Shown here piece after piece: positions 1-7,684 of a DNA stretch of 64,000 nucleotides. The position numbers were made by a program, and so were the translations under genes. The DNA is from Saccharopolyspora sp. SCSIO 74807 (GTDB taxonomy: Bacteria > Actinomycetota > Actinomycetes > Mycobacteriales > Pseudonocardiaceae): positions 2,606,501 to 2,670,500 of the forward strand of contig NZ_CP146100.1 of the NCBI RefSeq assembly GCF_037023755.1, written 5' to 3'. Numbering within the stretch: the first letter of the stretch is position 1; every line of letters starts with the position of its first letter. Below the pieces are notes generated by a model, which was not told where the DNA came from, searched no databases, and worked only from the letters and a program-made list of their open reading frames with translations.

Positions 1-2052
1 CAGTGGCGCCGCGAGAAGGACGCCGCTGAGCGGGCGTTGTCGGTGCTCACCGCGCGCCGCGCCGTCGCCGGCGCGGAGACCGAGTTGCGGCAGTCCGCCG
101 AAGAAGTGCAGGCGGCCGCGGACCGCTGCAGCGGCGTGGACACCGCCGCGGAGCTGGACCAACTGCGCTCTTCGGCGGCCGCGCAGCGGGAACGGGCCGG
201 TGCGCTGGCAGAGCTCCTTCCCGAGGCGCAGCAACAGGAAACCGACCAGGCGAAGATCGGCGAGTTCGGCCGCGGCATCGAGTCCGACGAGCAGGCGGCC
301 CAGGAGCTCGCCGACCAGCGCGCTGCGTTGCCGGAACGGATCACCGCGGCACGGCAGCGGCTCGACGAGGCCAAGCAGGCCGAAGCCCGCCGCGAGTCCG
401 CGGAGGCGAAGGTCGAGGAACTGGCCGAACTTCTGAGCACGGCCCGCGAATTGCCCGCTGCGCAGCGGAATCAGGAGCAGTCGGCGCAATCCGCGCGGCG
501 CGCCTTGGACGAGCACCAGCAGGCGCGGGACCTGCTGCTGGACCTGCGGGAACGGCGGCTGGCAGGGATGGCCGCGGAGCTCGCGGACGGCTTGGAAACC
601 GGGCAGCCGTGCCCGGTGTGCGGTTCAGCGCAACATCCGGCGCCGCGCGAAGCCGTCGCCGACCCGGTCGGCGCCGATGACGAGGAACGGGCCCAGCACG
701 CCGAGCAGCAGGCCCAGTCCCGCCGGGAAACCGCGGCGAAAGCCGAGGCCGACGCGCGCCAGTACTTCGACCGGCTGCGGGAACGGGTAGGTGAGCGCAC
801 CGAAGCGGAACTGGCCGCGGAGTCCGCCGCAGCGGCCGAAGACCGTGATGCGGTGCGCAAACTCGCCGATCAAGCAGCGGCACGCGCCGACGACCTCGCC
901 GAGCTGGAGGGCTCGGCGGAACGGCTCACCGCGCGGCGCTCCGAACTCGACGCGAAGATCGCCGCGGCGCGCTCCGAACTCGCCGCTCTCCAGGACACAG
1001 TGGACAGACGTGCGGCCAGGCTGGACGAGGCACGCGGCGAGCACGCGGGCATCGCCGAGCACCGCGAGCACCTGCTCGACCAGGCCGGACGTCTCGAGCG
1101 GCTGGTCACGGCCCGCATCGCCCGCGACGAAGCCGAAATCCGCCTCGAGCGGCAACGCGCAGCGCTGGCCGAAGCCGCCACCGAGGCTGGTTTCGACGGC
1201 GTCGACGAAGCCCTCGCGGCCGGGCGCGACGAAGCGCGGCGCGCCGAGCTGGCCGAGGGACTGGCCGAAGCCGAGCGGCGCCGCGCCGCCGCCCAATCGG
1301 CGCTGGGCAGCGAAGAGCTCTTCGGCGTGGACGCGGGCACCGAGGTCGGCCTGGAAGCCGCGGCCGAAGCCGCCACCGCCGCCCGCGAGGCCGCTGAACG
1401 CGCCATGGCGACCGAGCAACGCCTGGACCAGCGCCACCGCGACCTCACCGACCTGGCGAAACGGCTGCGGAAGGAATGGGACGAACTCGGTCCCGCGAAA
1501 GCCGAGTACGACGAGCTGGACGCGCTCACCGACGTGGTCAACGGCCGCGGGCAGAACGCGCGGAAGATGTCGCTGCGCTCGTACGTGCTGGCCGCGCGGC
1601 TGGAGGAGGTCGCGATCGCGGGCACCCGCCGGCTGCAGCGGATGAGCGGTGGGCGCTACTCGTTCGTGCACTCCGACGCGGCCGGAGCGCGCGGCACGCG
1701 CGGCGGGCTCGGGCTCGACGTGCTCGACGACTACTCCGGGCGGACGCGGTCGGCGAAGACGCTCTCCGGCGGTGAGTCGTTCATGGCTTCGCTTTCGCTG
1801 GCGCTGGGCCTGGCCGACGTCGTCGCCGGTGAGTCGGGCGGGGCGCTGCTGGACACCCTGTTCATCGACGAAGGTTTCGGCACGCTCGACGCGAACACCC
1901 TTGATCTCGTGATGGACACGCTGGACGAGCTGCGCGCGGGCGGGCGGGTGATCGGCCTGGTCTCGCACGTGGACGAGATGCGGCAACGGATCGGGATGCG
2001 GCTGCGCATCCGCAAGTCGCGGGCGGGATCGACGATCGAACTCGACACTTGA
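1..2052 (+). CDS. sbcC: SbcC exonuclease subunit, 3' part (truncated by window edge)
   Basis: C-terminal part of the SbcC/Rad50-type SMC ATPase that works with the SbcD nuclease on DNA ends and hairpins. The frame is already open at base 1, so the Walker A half lies outside the window. Visible are a long Ala/Glu/Arg-rich coiled coil, the zinc-hook motif CPVCG (bases 610-624), the ABC signature LSGGES (around 1762-1779) and Walker B/D-loop FIDEGFGTLD (around 1861-1890). These motifs in this order make the family assignment firm. An sbcD gene would be expected just upstream. The downstream gene, alkA, is convergent. Confidence 0.93.
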   Translation, partial: QWRREKDAAERALSVLTARRAVAGAETELRQSAEEVQAAADRCSGVDTAAELDQLRSSAAAQRERAGALAELLPEAQQQETDQAKIGEFGRGIESDEQAAQELADQRAALPERITAARQRLDEAKQAEARRESAEAKVEELAELLSTARELPAAQRNQEQSAQSARRALDEHQQARDLLLDLRERRLAGMAAELADGLETGQPCPVCGSAQHPAPREAVADPVGADDEERAQHAEQQAQSRRETAAKAEADARQYFDRLRERVGERTEAELAAESAAAAEDRDAVRKLADQAAARADDLAELEGSAERLTARRSELDAKIAAARSELAALQDTVDRRAARLDEARGEHAGIAEHREHLLDQAGRLERLVTARIARDEAEIRLERQRAALAEAATEAGFDGVDEALAAGRDEARRAELAEGLAEAERRRAAAQSALGSEELFGVDAGTEVGLEAAAEAATAAREAAERAMATEQRLDQRHRDLTDLAKRLRKEWDELGPAKAEYDELDALTDVVNGRGQNARKMSLRSYVLAARLEEVAIAGTRRLQRMSGGRYSFVHSDAAGARGTRGGLGLDVLDDYSGRTRSAKTLSGGESFMASLSLALGLADVVAGESGGALLDTLFIDEGFGTLDANTLDLVMDTLDELRAGGRVIGLVSHVDEMRQRIGMRLRIRKSRAGSTIELDT

Positions 2053-2064
2053 CCCGCGGAGCCC

Positions 2065-2967
2065 TCAGATGGGTCGCTGGTTCGCCAGCCACAACAGCAT
2101 CCCGGCGTAGGAACGCCACGGGCGCCAACGCTGCGCGTGAGCTCGCAGCGCGCCGGGCCGGTCGGGCAGTCCGAGTTCGGCGGCGCCGCGGCGCATCGCG
2201 AGATCACCGTCGAGCAGCACGTCCGCGACCCCGAGCACGCGCAGCGCCACGTAGTTCGCCGTCCACGGGCCGATGCCCGGGAAAGTTCGCAGCTGCGCGC
2301 TGAGCTCGTCGGCGTCCCGGCCCGGTTCGACCAGCAGCGAGCCGTCCGCCAACGCCTCGCACACGAGCCGCAACGCCTCGGTACGCCGCTTCGGCCCGGT
2401 GAGCACTCCGGTGACTCCGGACGCGATCGCTGCGGGTGTGGGGAACAGCCTCGTGATCGTGCCGTCCGCGCAGGTCAACGGCTCCCCGAGGGCTTCGGTG
2501 AGCCGTTGCGCCGCGGTACGCGCGGCGGCCACGGACACCTGCTGCCCGAGGACGGCCCGCACCACGATCTCCGCGCCGTCCACGCTTCCGGGGACCCGGA
2601 CGCCGGGGTGCTTGCGCAGCATCGGAGCGAGTGCCGGGTCGCCGTCGAGGACTTCGGCCACCGCGGCCGGATCGGCGTCGAGATCGAGCAGCCTGCGCGA
2701 GTGCGCGATCGCGCTGTCCCGGTCGCGCTGGTCGGCGAGCCGCAGTGTCGCGGCGACGTGGTCTCGCCGAGGCCGCAGCGTCACCGTCCCCGCACCGTGC
2801 GCAAGTCGCAGCGCACGGGAGTAGTGCTCGGCCCCGGCGTCCTCCACGCCGCCGACCGCGCGGGCGCGCAGGAACCCGAACAGGGCCGCTGCGTCGAGCG
2901 GAGGGCGGAACGGCAGGCGAACGTTCAGCTCGTCGTCGGTCGAGGTCGGGCAGGGCTCGGTCGGCAC
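2065..2967 (-). CDS. alkA: DNA-3-methyladenine glycosylase II (AlkA-type HhH-GPD)
   Basis: About 300 aa. Excises alkylated purines in base-excision repair. The N-terminal third has the AlkA_N pattern (LPFRPPLDAAALFGFL, then an Ala/Gly-Val-Glu segment). The C-terminal half carries the helix-hairpin-helix motif FPGIGPWTANYVALR followed by DGDLAMRRG, whose Asp matches the catalytic acid of HhH-GPD glycosylases. The frame runs further upstream, but the GTG at 2967 begins the family-like sequence, whereas the extension is low-complexity. There is no Ada methyltransferase domain, so this is stand-alone AlkA. A second, unrelated glycosylase (tag) lies at 42078-42665. Confidence 0.88.
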   Translation of the reverse strand: MPTEPCPTSTDDELNVRLPFRPPLDAAALFGFLRARAVGGVEDAGAEHYSRALRLAHGAGTVTLRPRRDHVAATLRLADQRDRDSAIAHSRRLLDLDADPAAVAEVLDGDPALAPMLRKHPGVRVPGSVDGAEIVVRAVLGQQVSVAAARTAAQRLTEALGEPLTCADGTITRLFPTPAAIASGVTGVLTGPKRRTEALRLVCEALADGSLLVEPGRDADELSAQLRTFPGIGPWTANYVALRVLGVADVLLDGDLAMRRGAAELGLPDRPGALRAHAQRWRPWRSYAGMLLWLANQRPI

Positions 2968-3064
2968 GGCGTCGATTCTGGCAAGGCCACCGACATGCCG
3001 TGGCACGCGAACGCTCGGCGCGGAGTAGGTGACACCGGCTCGATTGATCCCTAATGTCGGCTTC

Positions 3065-3250
3065 ATGGCAAATTCCACGACCGCACGCGGTTTCAAGATC
3101 GCCGGTGGGGTGGCGGCGGCGATGCTGGCGCTGACCGTCACCGCGGGCTGCAACGACCCCGCCCCGCCGCCACAACAGCAGCAAGAGCAGCAGGACGGCG
3201 ACCAGCAAGACGACCAGCAGGACGGTGACGAGCAGGAGCAGGACGACTGA
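3065..3250 (+). CDS. Small lipoprotein with Gln/Asp-rich tail
   Basis: 61-aa protein with a lipoprotein signal: a positively charged start, hydrophobic stretch AAAMLALTVTAG and lipobox Cys (LTVTAGC). The mature part is almost only Pro, Gln, Asp and Glu. It should be a short surface lipoprotein with a disordered acidic tail. No enzymatic domain is present and the function is unknown. It is divergent from alkA and followed by an intergenic palindrome and ychF. The low-complexity tail gives poor family signal, so homologues may be missed. Confidence 0.7.
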   Translation: MANSTTARGFKIAGGVAAAMLALTVTAGCNDPAPPPQQQQEQQDGDQQDDQQDGDEQEQDD

Positions 3251-3272
3251 CTCCCCCCGCGAGCCGATGCGA

Positions 3273-3327
3273 CGGAGTGAACGGACCGCTGGTCCGAACG
3301 AATCGGGCGAAGAGTCCGTTCACTCCG
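3273..3327. repeat. Intergenic palindromic repeat, copy A (13-bp arms)
   Basis: Perfect inverted repeat: CGGAGTGAACGGA at 3273-3285 and its complement at 3315-3327, with a 29-base loop. The same arm motif (GAGTGAACGG / CCGTTCACTC) recurs at 42678-42728, 52853-52903 and 52926-52976, always between genes. Copy A lies between the lipoprotein gene and ychF and may act as a terminator-like hairpin. Confidence 0.75.
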
Positions 3328-3390
3328 ATCGCTGCGCACGTCAGGAGGGGTGGGCGGAGATCGTGCCCGTACCACCTAGACTCACGGCCC

Positions 3391-4470
3391 GTGAGTCTCA
3401 CCCTCGGAATCGTCGGGCTGCCCAACGTCGGCAAGTCCACCCTGTTCAACGCGCTGACCAGCAACGACGCGCTCGCCGCGAACTACCCGTTCGCGACCAT
3501 CGAGCCGAACGTGGGCGTGGTGCCGTTGCCCGACGGCCGCCTCGGCGAACTCGCCGGGATGTTCTCCTCCGAGAAGGTGGTGCCCGCCACCGTCTCGTTC
3601 GTGGACATCGCGGGCATCGTCAAGGGCGCGTCCGAAGGCCAGGGGCTGGGCAACAAGTTCCTCGCGAACATCCGCGAGGCGGACGCGATCTGCCAGGTCA
3701 TCCGCGTCTTCGACGACAGCGACGTGGTGCACGTGGACGGCGACGTGAACCCGGCCGATGACATCGAAACGATCAACACCGAGCTGATCCTCGCCGATAT
3801 CCAGACGCTGGAGAAGGCGCTGCCCCGGCTGGAGAAGGAAGCCCGCACCCGCAAGGACAAGCGCCCCGCGCTGGATGCGGTGTACGAGGCCAAGGAGATC
3901 CTCGACGGTGGCACCACCCTGTTCGCCGCGAACAAGGGCACCGAGGTGCCCGAGCTGCGCGAGCTGAACCTGCTCACCACCAAGCCCTTCCTGTACGTGT
4001 TCAACGCCGATGAGGGCGTGCTGGCCGACGAGCAGCGCAAGCAGCAGTTGCGCGACCTGGTGGCGCCCGCCGACGCGGTGTTCCTGGACGCCAAGGTCGA
4101 ATCCGAACTGATCGAACTGGACGAGGAATCCGCCCGCGAGCTGCTGGAGTCCGTCGGGCAGCCGGAGCCGGGCCTGAATGCGCTGGCCCACGCCGGGTTC
4201 CACACCTTGGGCCTGCAGACTTATCTGACCGCCGGGCCGAAGGAGGCCCGCGCCTGGACGATTCCGCAGGGCGCCACCGCTCCGCAGGCGGCCGGGGTGA
4301 TCCACACCGATTTCGAACGCGGTTTCATCAAGGCCGAGATCGTGTCCTACCCGGACCTGATCGAGGCCGGTTCCATGCAGGCGGCCCGCTCGGCGGGCAA
4401 GGTCCGGATGGAAGGCAAGGAGTACATCATGTCCGACGGCGACGTGGTGGAGTTCCGCTTCAACGTGTAG
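3391..4470 (+). CDS. ychF: Redox-regulated ATPase YchF (Obg-family)
   Basis: 359 aa, the normal length for YchF/OLA1. The P-loop is GLPNVGKST (residues ~8-16); the Obg-type switch follows (TIEPNVGVV); the G4 position reads FNADE, the NxxE form linked to ATP rather than GTP preference. A C-terminal TGS domain ends in FRFNV. Start GTG 3391 gives the canonical MSLTLGIVG beginning. The last 17 coding bases (4452-4468) are the left copy of the direct repeat bounding the downstream element. The present TAG stop is supplied by the element; the displaced chromosomal copy at 14728 continues into TGA. Protein sequence is unaffected. Confidence 0.96.
   Translation: MSLTLGIVGLPNVGKSTLFNALTSNDALAANYPFATIEPNVGVVPLPDGRLGELAGMFSSEKVVPATVSFVDIAGIVKGASEGQGLGNKFLANIREADAICQVIRVFDDSDVVHVDGDVNPADDIETINTELILADIQTLEKALPRLEKEARTRKDKRPALDAVYEAKEILDGGTTLFAANKGTEVPELRELNLLTTKPFLYVFNADEGVLADEQRKQQLRDLVAPADAVFLDAKVESELIELDEESARELLESVGQPEPGLNALAHAGFHTLGLQTYLTAGPKEARAWTIPQGATAPQAAGVIHTDFERGFIKAEIVSYPDLIEAGSMQAARSAGKVRMEGKEYIMSDGDVVEFRFNV
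4452..4468 (+). repeat. attL core, 17-bp direct repeat
   Basis: GTTCCGCTTCAACGTGT, identical to 14728-14744. It forms the last codons of ychF. The next base differs (A here, G at the right copy), which fixes the limit of identity. The core keeps the reading frame, so integration preserves ychF. Confidence 0.93.
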
Positions 4471-4533
4471 CGAAATATCGGCGAGCTTATACCGCTCCTG
4501 GTGAACAAAGTCAAACTCGCTGTTCAGTAAATG

Positions 4534-4582
4534 GGAGCCCGCTCTGACGTACCCGGTATGTCATGGCGGGTTCCTGTTTTTG
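4534..4582 (+). terminator. Strong hairpin terminator at the left end of the element
   Basis: Two stacked stems: GGAGCCCGC (4534-4542) pairs with GCGGGTTCC (4566-4574, one G-U). Inside it TGACGTAC pairs with GTATGTCA (one G-U) around a CCG loop. A TGTTTTTG tract follows at 4575-4582, as in an intrinsic terminator. It lies 64 bases after the ychF stop, inside the element, so it would end ychF transcription and insulate the element. Confidence 0.75.
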
Positions 4583-4591
4583 CTCGGGATG

Positions 4592-4599
4592 GTGCTGAC
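4592..4599 (+). other. Candidate integrase arm-type site, left arm
   Basis: GTGCTGAC, the same 8 bases found twice next to the right end (14649-14656 and 14670-14677). Its location 124 bases inside the left core fits an arm-type recombinase or excisionase site. An 8-mer alone is weak evidence. Confidence 0.35.
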
Positions 4600-4682
4600 T
4601 TGGTGATGAGTTCGCAAGCTAGATCAAGTCCTCAAAGGACGTTCCAGTAGCCCGGCATCCAACGCTGTGGCGGCCGGGGCGA

Positions 4683-4874
4683 CTACGGCCTTTGGCGCTT
4701 GGAGTGCTCCCGTAGCTGCCGCTTCGAGTCCTCAAGGTCGAAGCGGCCTTGCCCGCCTGGCGTGTAGAACTCTGGCTCCAAGATTCCGGCCTGCACGTAC
4801 CGCGCCACGGAGCGGCGCGAGATACCTAGCTCATCCGCGAGTTGGCTGGACGTGAGCAGCTTTGGCCTGGGCAC
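4683..4874 (-). CDS. Small BldC/MerR-type helix-turn-helix protein
   Basis: 63 aa from GTG 4874; a TTG at 4901 is an alternative start. The core LLTSSQLADELGISRRSVARYVQAGIL followed by GGQGRFDLED is the helix-turn-helix plus wing of BldC/excisionase-like MerR relatives (family pattern: start-helix, turn, recognition helix, then G-x-x-R-F). The C-terminus is basic (KRQLREHSKRQRP). It is divergent from the gene at 4931. Direct repeats CTCAGTTG at 4907-4914 and 4947-4954 lie between them and could be its operator. It may act as element regulator or second recombination directionality factor. Confidence 0.65.
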   Translation of the reverse strand: MPRPKLLTSSQLADELGISRRSVARYVQAGILEPEFYTPGGQGRFDLEDSKRQLREHSKRQRP

Positions 4875-4930
4875 GGCCCGAAAGTGGCACGAATGGCGCA
4901 ACTTGTCTCAGTTGCTGACTCAGATGCGCT

Positions 4931-5203
4931 ATGGTGGCCCATATGGCTCAGTTGTCCCAGTTTCCCATGGTCGTGATCGACGGCCGGGAATGGTGGGCGT
5001 GTCCCGCCAAGGGCGCGGACTGCGGACGGTCCCTCGTGGACTTCGGGTCATGGGGCCTGGATGCCCTCGAACTCCATGTGCAGCGAGAGCACCCCGAATG
5101 GTGGTGGGCACAGCAGCGTGCCTCTGTGGCTGCCCGTCCCCGTAACCAGCTTCGAGACAGTGCCCATTCCGTGGAGGCGCACAACAGCGAACGAGCAAGC
5201 TAA
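4931..5203 (+). CDS. Small hypothetical protein with zinc-finger-like Cys/His pattern
   Basis: 90 aa from ATG 4931; ATG codons at 4943 and 4967 are possible shorter starts and no clear ribosome-binding site decides. It contains WACPAKGADCGRSL and then LHVQREHPEW, giving C-x5-C and H-x4-H, which looks like a metal-binding finger. The C-terminus is polar and probably disordered. I do not recognise the family. It lies in the element, divergent from the HTH gene, and is followed by a 10-bp hairpin at 5226-5249. Confidence 0.6.
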   Translation: MVAHMAQLSQFPMVVIDGREWWACPAKGADCGRSLVDFGSWGLDALELHVQREHPEWWWAQQRASVAARPRNQLRDSAHSVEAHNSERAS

Positions 5204-5225
5204 AGCCGCATAGCGCACCGATACA

Positions 5226-5249
5226 CATCACTCGGCTGACCGGGTGATG
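5226..5249 (+). terminator. Hairpin after the small finger gene
   Basis: CATCACTCGG pairs with CCGGGTGATG (10 bp, one G-U) around the loop CTGA, 22 bases after the stop at 5203. No T tract follows, so factor-independent termination is uncertain. Confidence 0.45.
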
Positions 5250-5291
5250 CGTAGTTCTACGCTCCCTGCCACATACCAGGTTCGATACAGT

Positions 5292-5323
5292 CTCCCCTGA
5301 TCAACGCGCAGTGATCAGGGGAG
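5292..5323 (+). promoter_or_regulatory. Perfect 12-bp palindrome covering the ribosome-binding site
   Basis: CTCCCCTGATCA (5292-5303) and TGATCAGGGGAG (5312-5323), loop of 8 bases. The right arm contains the GGGGAGG Shine-Dalgarno for GTG 5331. In RNA the hairpin would hide the ribosome-binding site; in DNA it would be a typical dimer operator. Confidence 0.6.
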
Positions 5324-5330
5324 GAAGCGC

Positions 5331-5606
5331 GTGAACGTCCGTGTCGATCCGGAGACGCTAGCTGCCCTGGCCGGTGAACTCGAACAGTCCAGCAGCAAGC
5401 TTGCCCACGCACAGCCCGCGCCAGAAGCCGATGCAGGTCCGTCCGGTCCGGCCGTGAACGAGACCCTGGCTGAACTCATGCGCGCCGCCGCAGGTCTTGC
5501 CGAGGAAACCGCCAAGACCGCCGATGCGCTGCACTCCGGCAAGGCGGTCTACCTCGACACTGACGCGGCCAACGCAGATCAGATCAACCAGATCCGTCCG
5601 CGCTGA
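5331..5606 (+). CDS. EspC/DUF2580-like type VII secretion-associated protein
   Basis: 91 aa from GTG 5331 with SD GGGGAGG inside the palindrome. The opening VDPETLAALAGELEQSSSKL and the overall plan (one amphipathic hairpin, short Ala/Pro linker, second helix) resemble the small EspC/WXG100-superfamily proteins exported by ESX systems. There is no WXG in this protein; the partner encoded 21 bases downstream has one. Inference: partner or co-secreted chaperone of the hydrolase at 5628. No ESX core component (EccC, EccB, EccD) is in the window, so any export would use a chromosomal machine elsewhere. Confidence 0.6.
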   Translation: MNVRVDPETLAALAGELEQSSSKLAHAQPAPEADAGPSGPAVNETLAELMRAAAGLAEETAKTADALHSGKAVYLDTDAANADQINQIRPR

Positions 5607-5627
5607 GCACCGGGGAGCGCAGTACAC

Positions 5628-7340
5628 ATGCCGCTGAATATCTTCGTGTCCGGTGACCCTGGGTCGGTCCGGGCAACAGCCGAAGCAGTCCGTCAGCTCG
5701 CAACCGGGGTTGAAGACAACGCGACCGGTTGGCACCAGACCCGCAGTCGCTCAGAAGCCGATTGGGAAGGGCAAGCGGGCGATGGCTTCCGAGCGAAAGC
5801 AGGCACCACAGCCCGAGACGCTGACGCTCTCGATCAGTTGTTCCTTGGCATCAATCGGGCGCTGACCGCGTTTGCGGACGATTTGACGACCGTCAAGGCG
5901 CGTATGGACCAAGCGCGACAGGTTGGAACCGGCGGCGGTCTGAAGATGATGGGAAGCACGCTCATCCTCGAACCTGGTCCGATGCCGTTGCCTCCAGACG
6001 AGAACAAGCGCCAGCAAGCCGCGTATAAAGAAGCTCGCGAAACCATCGAGCAAGCGCGGCGCATGGAGAAGACAGCCCACGAACGTCTGAATGCGGCGCT
6101 GAAAGCCAATGCTAACGGACTCGGACACATCAGCAGTGCCGGGACTTGGGCACAGGCTGCCGCAGCGGCAACTAGCCCTGCCGCTATGGCTCTAGCCAAG
6201 GCGGCAACAGTGATGGACGATCGCGCGGTCAATGCGACTAAAGGGATGTTCGAGAAGGCGGCTGCGACGGGTCCTGCCGCTGTTGGTGGCTTGTGGGGTT
6301 CGATGACCAGTGCCCAACGCGCCGACCTGATGGACCGATACCCGCACATGGTCGGCAACACCAACGGCATTCCCTCAGCCACGCGCGATGTTGCCAACCG
6401 CTCCATCCTCGCATCACAGCGCCAAGCGATCTCTGGAAAGATCAGCGCGCTTCGGAACGAGATGCGTGAAGATTTTGAACGTCATGGGCACAGTGACACG
6501 GCAAAGGGTAAGCAGATCAACGAGCTGAGTGACGCACTCAGCGGTATCGATTCCTTGCAGGGCAAGCTGGGCACATCGGCCGATGCAAGCAATTACTACT
6601 TGCTCGGTATCGACTCGACAGCCGAACATCGCGGACAAGCCATCATCGCCAACGGTAACCCGGACCACGCTGACAATACGATGACCCTTGTTCCAGGTAC
6701 ATTCAGCGATCTCGGCGACGCCACCGACTACGTCGAACAGAACGACAAGGTGTTGGACCGAGCCAACGAGCTGTCGGGTGGCAAGAACGCTGCGATCACC
6801 TGGGCAGACTACGAGTCTCCCAACCACTTGTTGCCCAATGCAGCGTTCAGCGGCTACGCGGAGAATGCGCATGGCGATCTCTCGAATTTCCAAGAGGGCC
6901 TTCGAGTCACCCACGAAGGCGAGACACCTTCACACAACACGTTGGTTGGCCACAGCTACGGTTCAACGGTGGCCGGGGAGGCCGCGGCGAACGGCGGGTC
7001 GCACGCAGATGACGTCGTGTTCCTCGGTAGTCCCGGTGTCGGTGTCGACGACGCCAGCGAGCTAGGAGTACCCAGCGACCACGTATGGGCAGCGAAGTCG
7101 GAAAGCGACGTCATCGACTGGACTCCGTCCACGAACCCTCTCGACTGGGGACCAACTGTTTTCGGTGGTACCGACCATGCACGTTACGGCGTCGACCCCA
7201 CCGACCCGACTTTCGGTGGACAGGTGATGCCGACAGATCCGAACGGCGGGCATGGCGACTACTGGGACAAGGCGCCTTCGCGTGAGAGCATGGCGCGGAT
7301 CATGACGGGCACGAACGGCGGAGGAGCAGCAGCACCGTGA
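5628..7340 (+). CDS. WXG100-like N-terminus fused to alpha/beta hydrolase (DUF1023)
   Basis: 570 aa. Residues 1-~105 form a helical WXG-like domain with DWEGQAGDGFR (WxG near residue 46). Residues ~110-300 are Ala-rich helices. Residues ~320-570 are an alpha/beta hydrolase of DUF1023 type with nucleophile elbow GHSYGS (Ser443), a preceding HEGETPSHNTLV strand, and later GTDHARYG that could supply the catalytic His. Such fusions in actinobacteria are typically exported type VII substrates. Substrate unknown; lipase, esterase or toxin activity are all possible. It follows the EspC-like gene by 21 bases and overlaps the next gene by one base (TGATG), suggesting one transcript. Confidence 0.75.
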   Translation: MPLNIFVSGDPGSVRATAEAVRQLATGVEDNATGWHQTRSRSEADWEGQAGDGFRAKAGTTARDADALDQLFLGINRALTAFADDLTTVKARMDQARQVGTGGGLKMMGSTLILEPGPMPLPPDENKRQQAAYKEARETIEQARRMEKTAHERLNAALKANANGLGHISSAGTWAQAAAAATSPAAMALAKAATVMDDRAVNATKGMFEKAAATGPAAVGGLWGSMTSAQRADLMDRYPHMVGNTNGIPSATRDVANRSILASQRQAISGKISALRNEMREDFERHGHSDTAKGKQINELSDALSGIDSLQGKLGTSADASNYYLLGIDSTAEHRGQAIIANGNPDHADNTMTLVPGTFSDLGDATDYVEQNDKVLDRANELSGGKNAAITWADYESPNHLLPNAAFSGYAENAHGDLSNFQEGLRVTHEGETPSHNTLVGHSYGSTVAGEAAANGGSHADDVVFLGSPGVGVDDASELGVPSDHVWAAKSESDVIDWTPSTNPLDWGPTVFGGTDHARYGVDPTDPTFGGQVMPTDPNGGHGDYWDKAPSRESMARIMTGTNGGGAAAP

Positions 7341-7684
7341 TGCCGACAGAGAACCAAGCCGATCAAGGCATCAAATACAAACCGCTACGGATCACGGGCA
7401 TCGTAGTCGGTGGGCTAATCATGGCGCTCAGCTTGGTCGGCTGGTTCCCCTACCTCGGTGCGTCGCTGACCGGATTCGATCCTGGTGACTCCGGCCCCGG
7501 CGTGACAAACCAACAGCTCATCGGCATGTTTTTCGCGCTATGGATTGTGCCGTGGCTGGTCGGGTTGGTGCTTGTTCTGGTCGCCATCACTGGATGGCTG
7601 CGCCGCACGCTCTGGGCATTGCTCGGATTGACAGGTGTCATGCTCTCTGTTTCGCTAGTCACTTATCTGGTCGGGACCGCCTAG
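7340..7684 (+). CDS. Small three-helix membrane protein, possible immunity partner
   Basis: 114 aa with three hydrophobic segments (around ITGIVVGGLIMALSLVGW, FALWIVPWLVGLVLVLVAI and WALLGLTGVMLSVSLVTYL). ATG 7340 overlaps the stop of the hydrolase gene (TGATG), so translation is coupled. By position it may protect the host from, or anchor, the hydrolase; that is inference from gene order only. Its last 30 bases overlap the convergent gene at 7655. No family recognised. Confidence 0.65.
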   Translation: MPTENQADQGIKYKPLRITGIVVGGLIMALSLVGWFPYLGASLTGFDPGDSGPGVTNQQLIGMFFALWIVPWLVGLVLVLVAITGWLRRTLWALLGLTGVMLSVSLVTYLVGTA

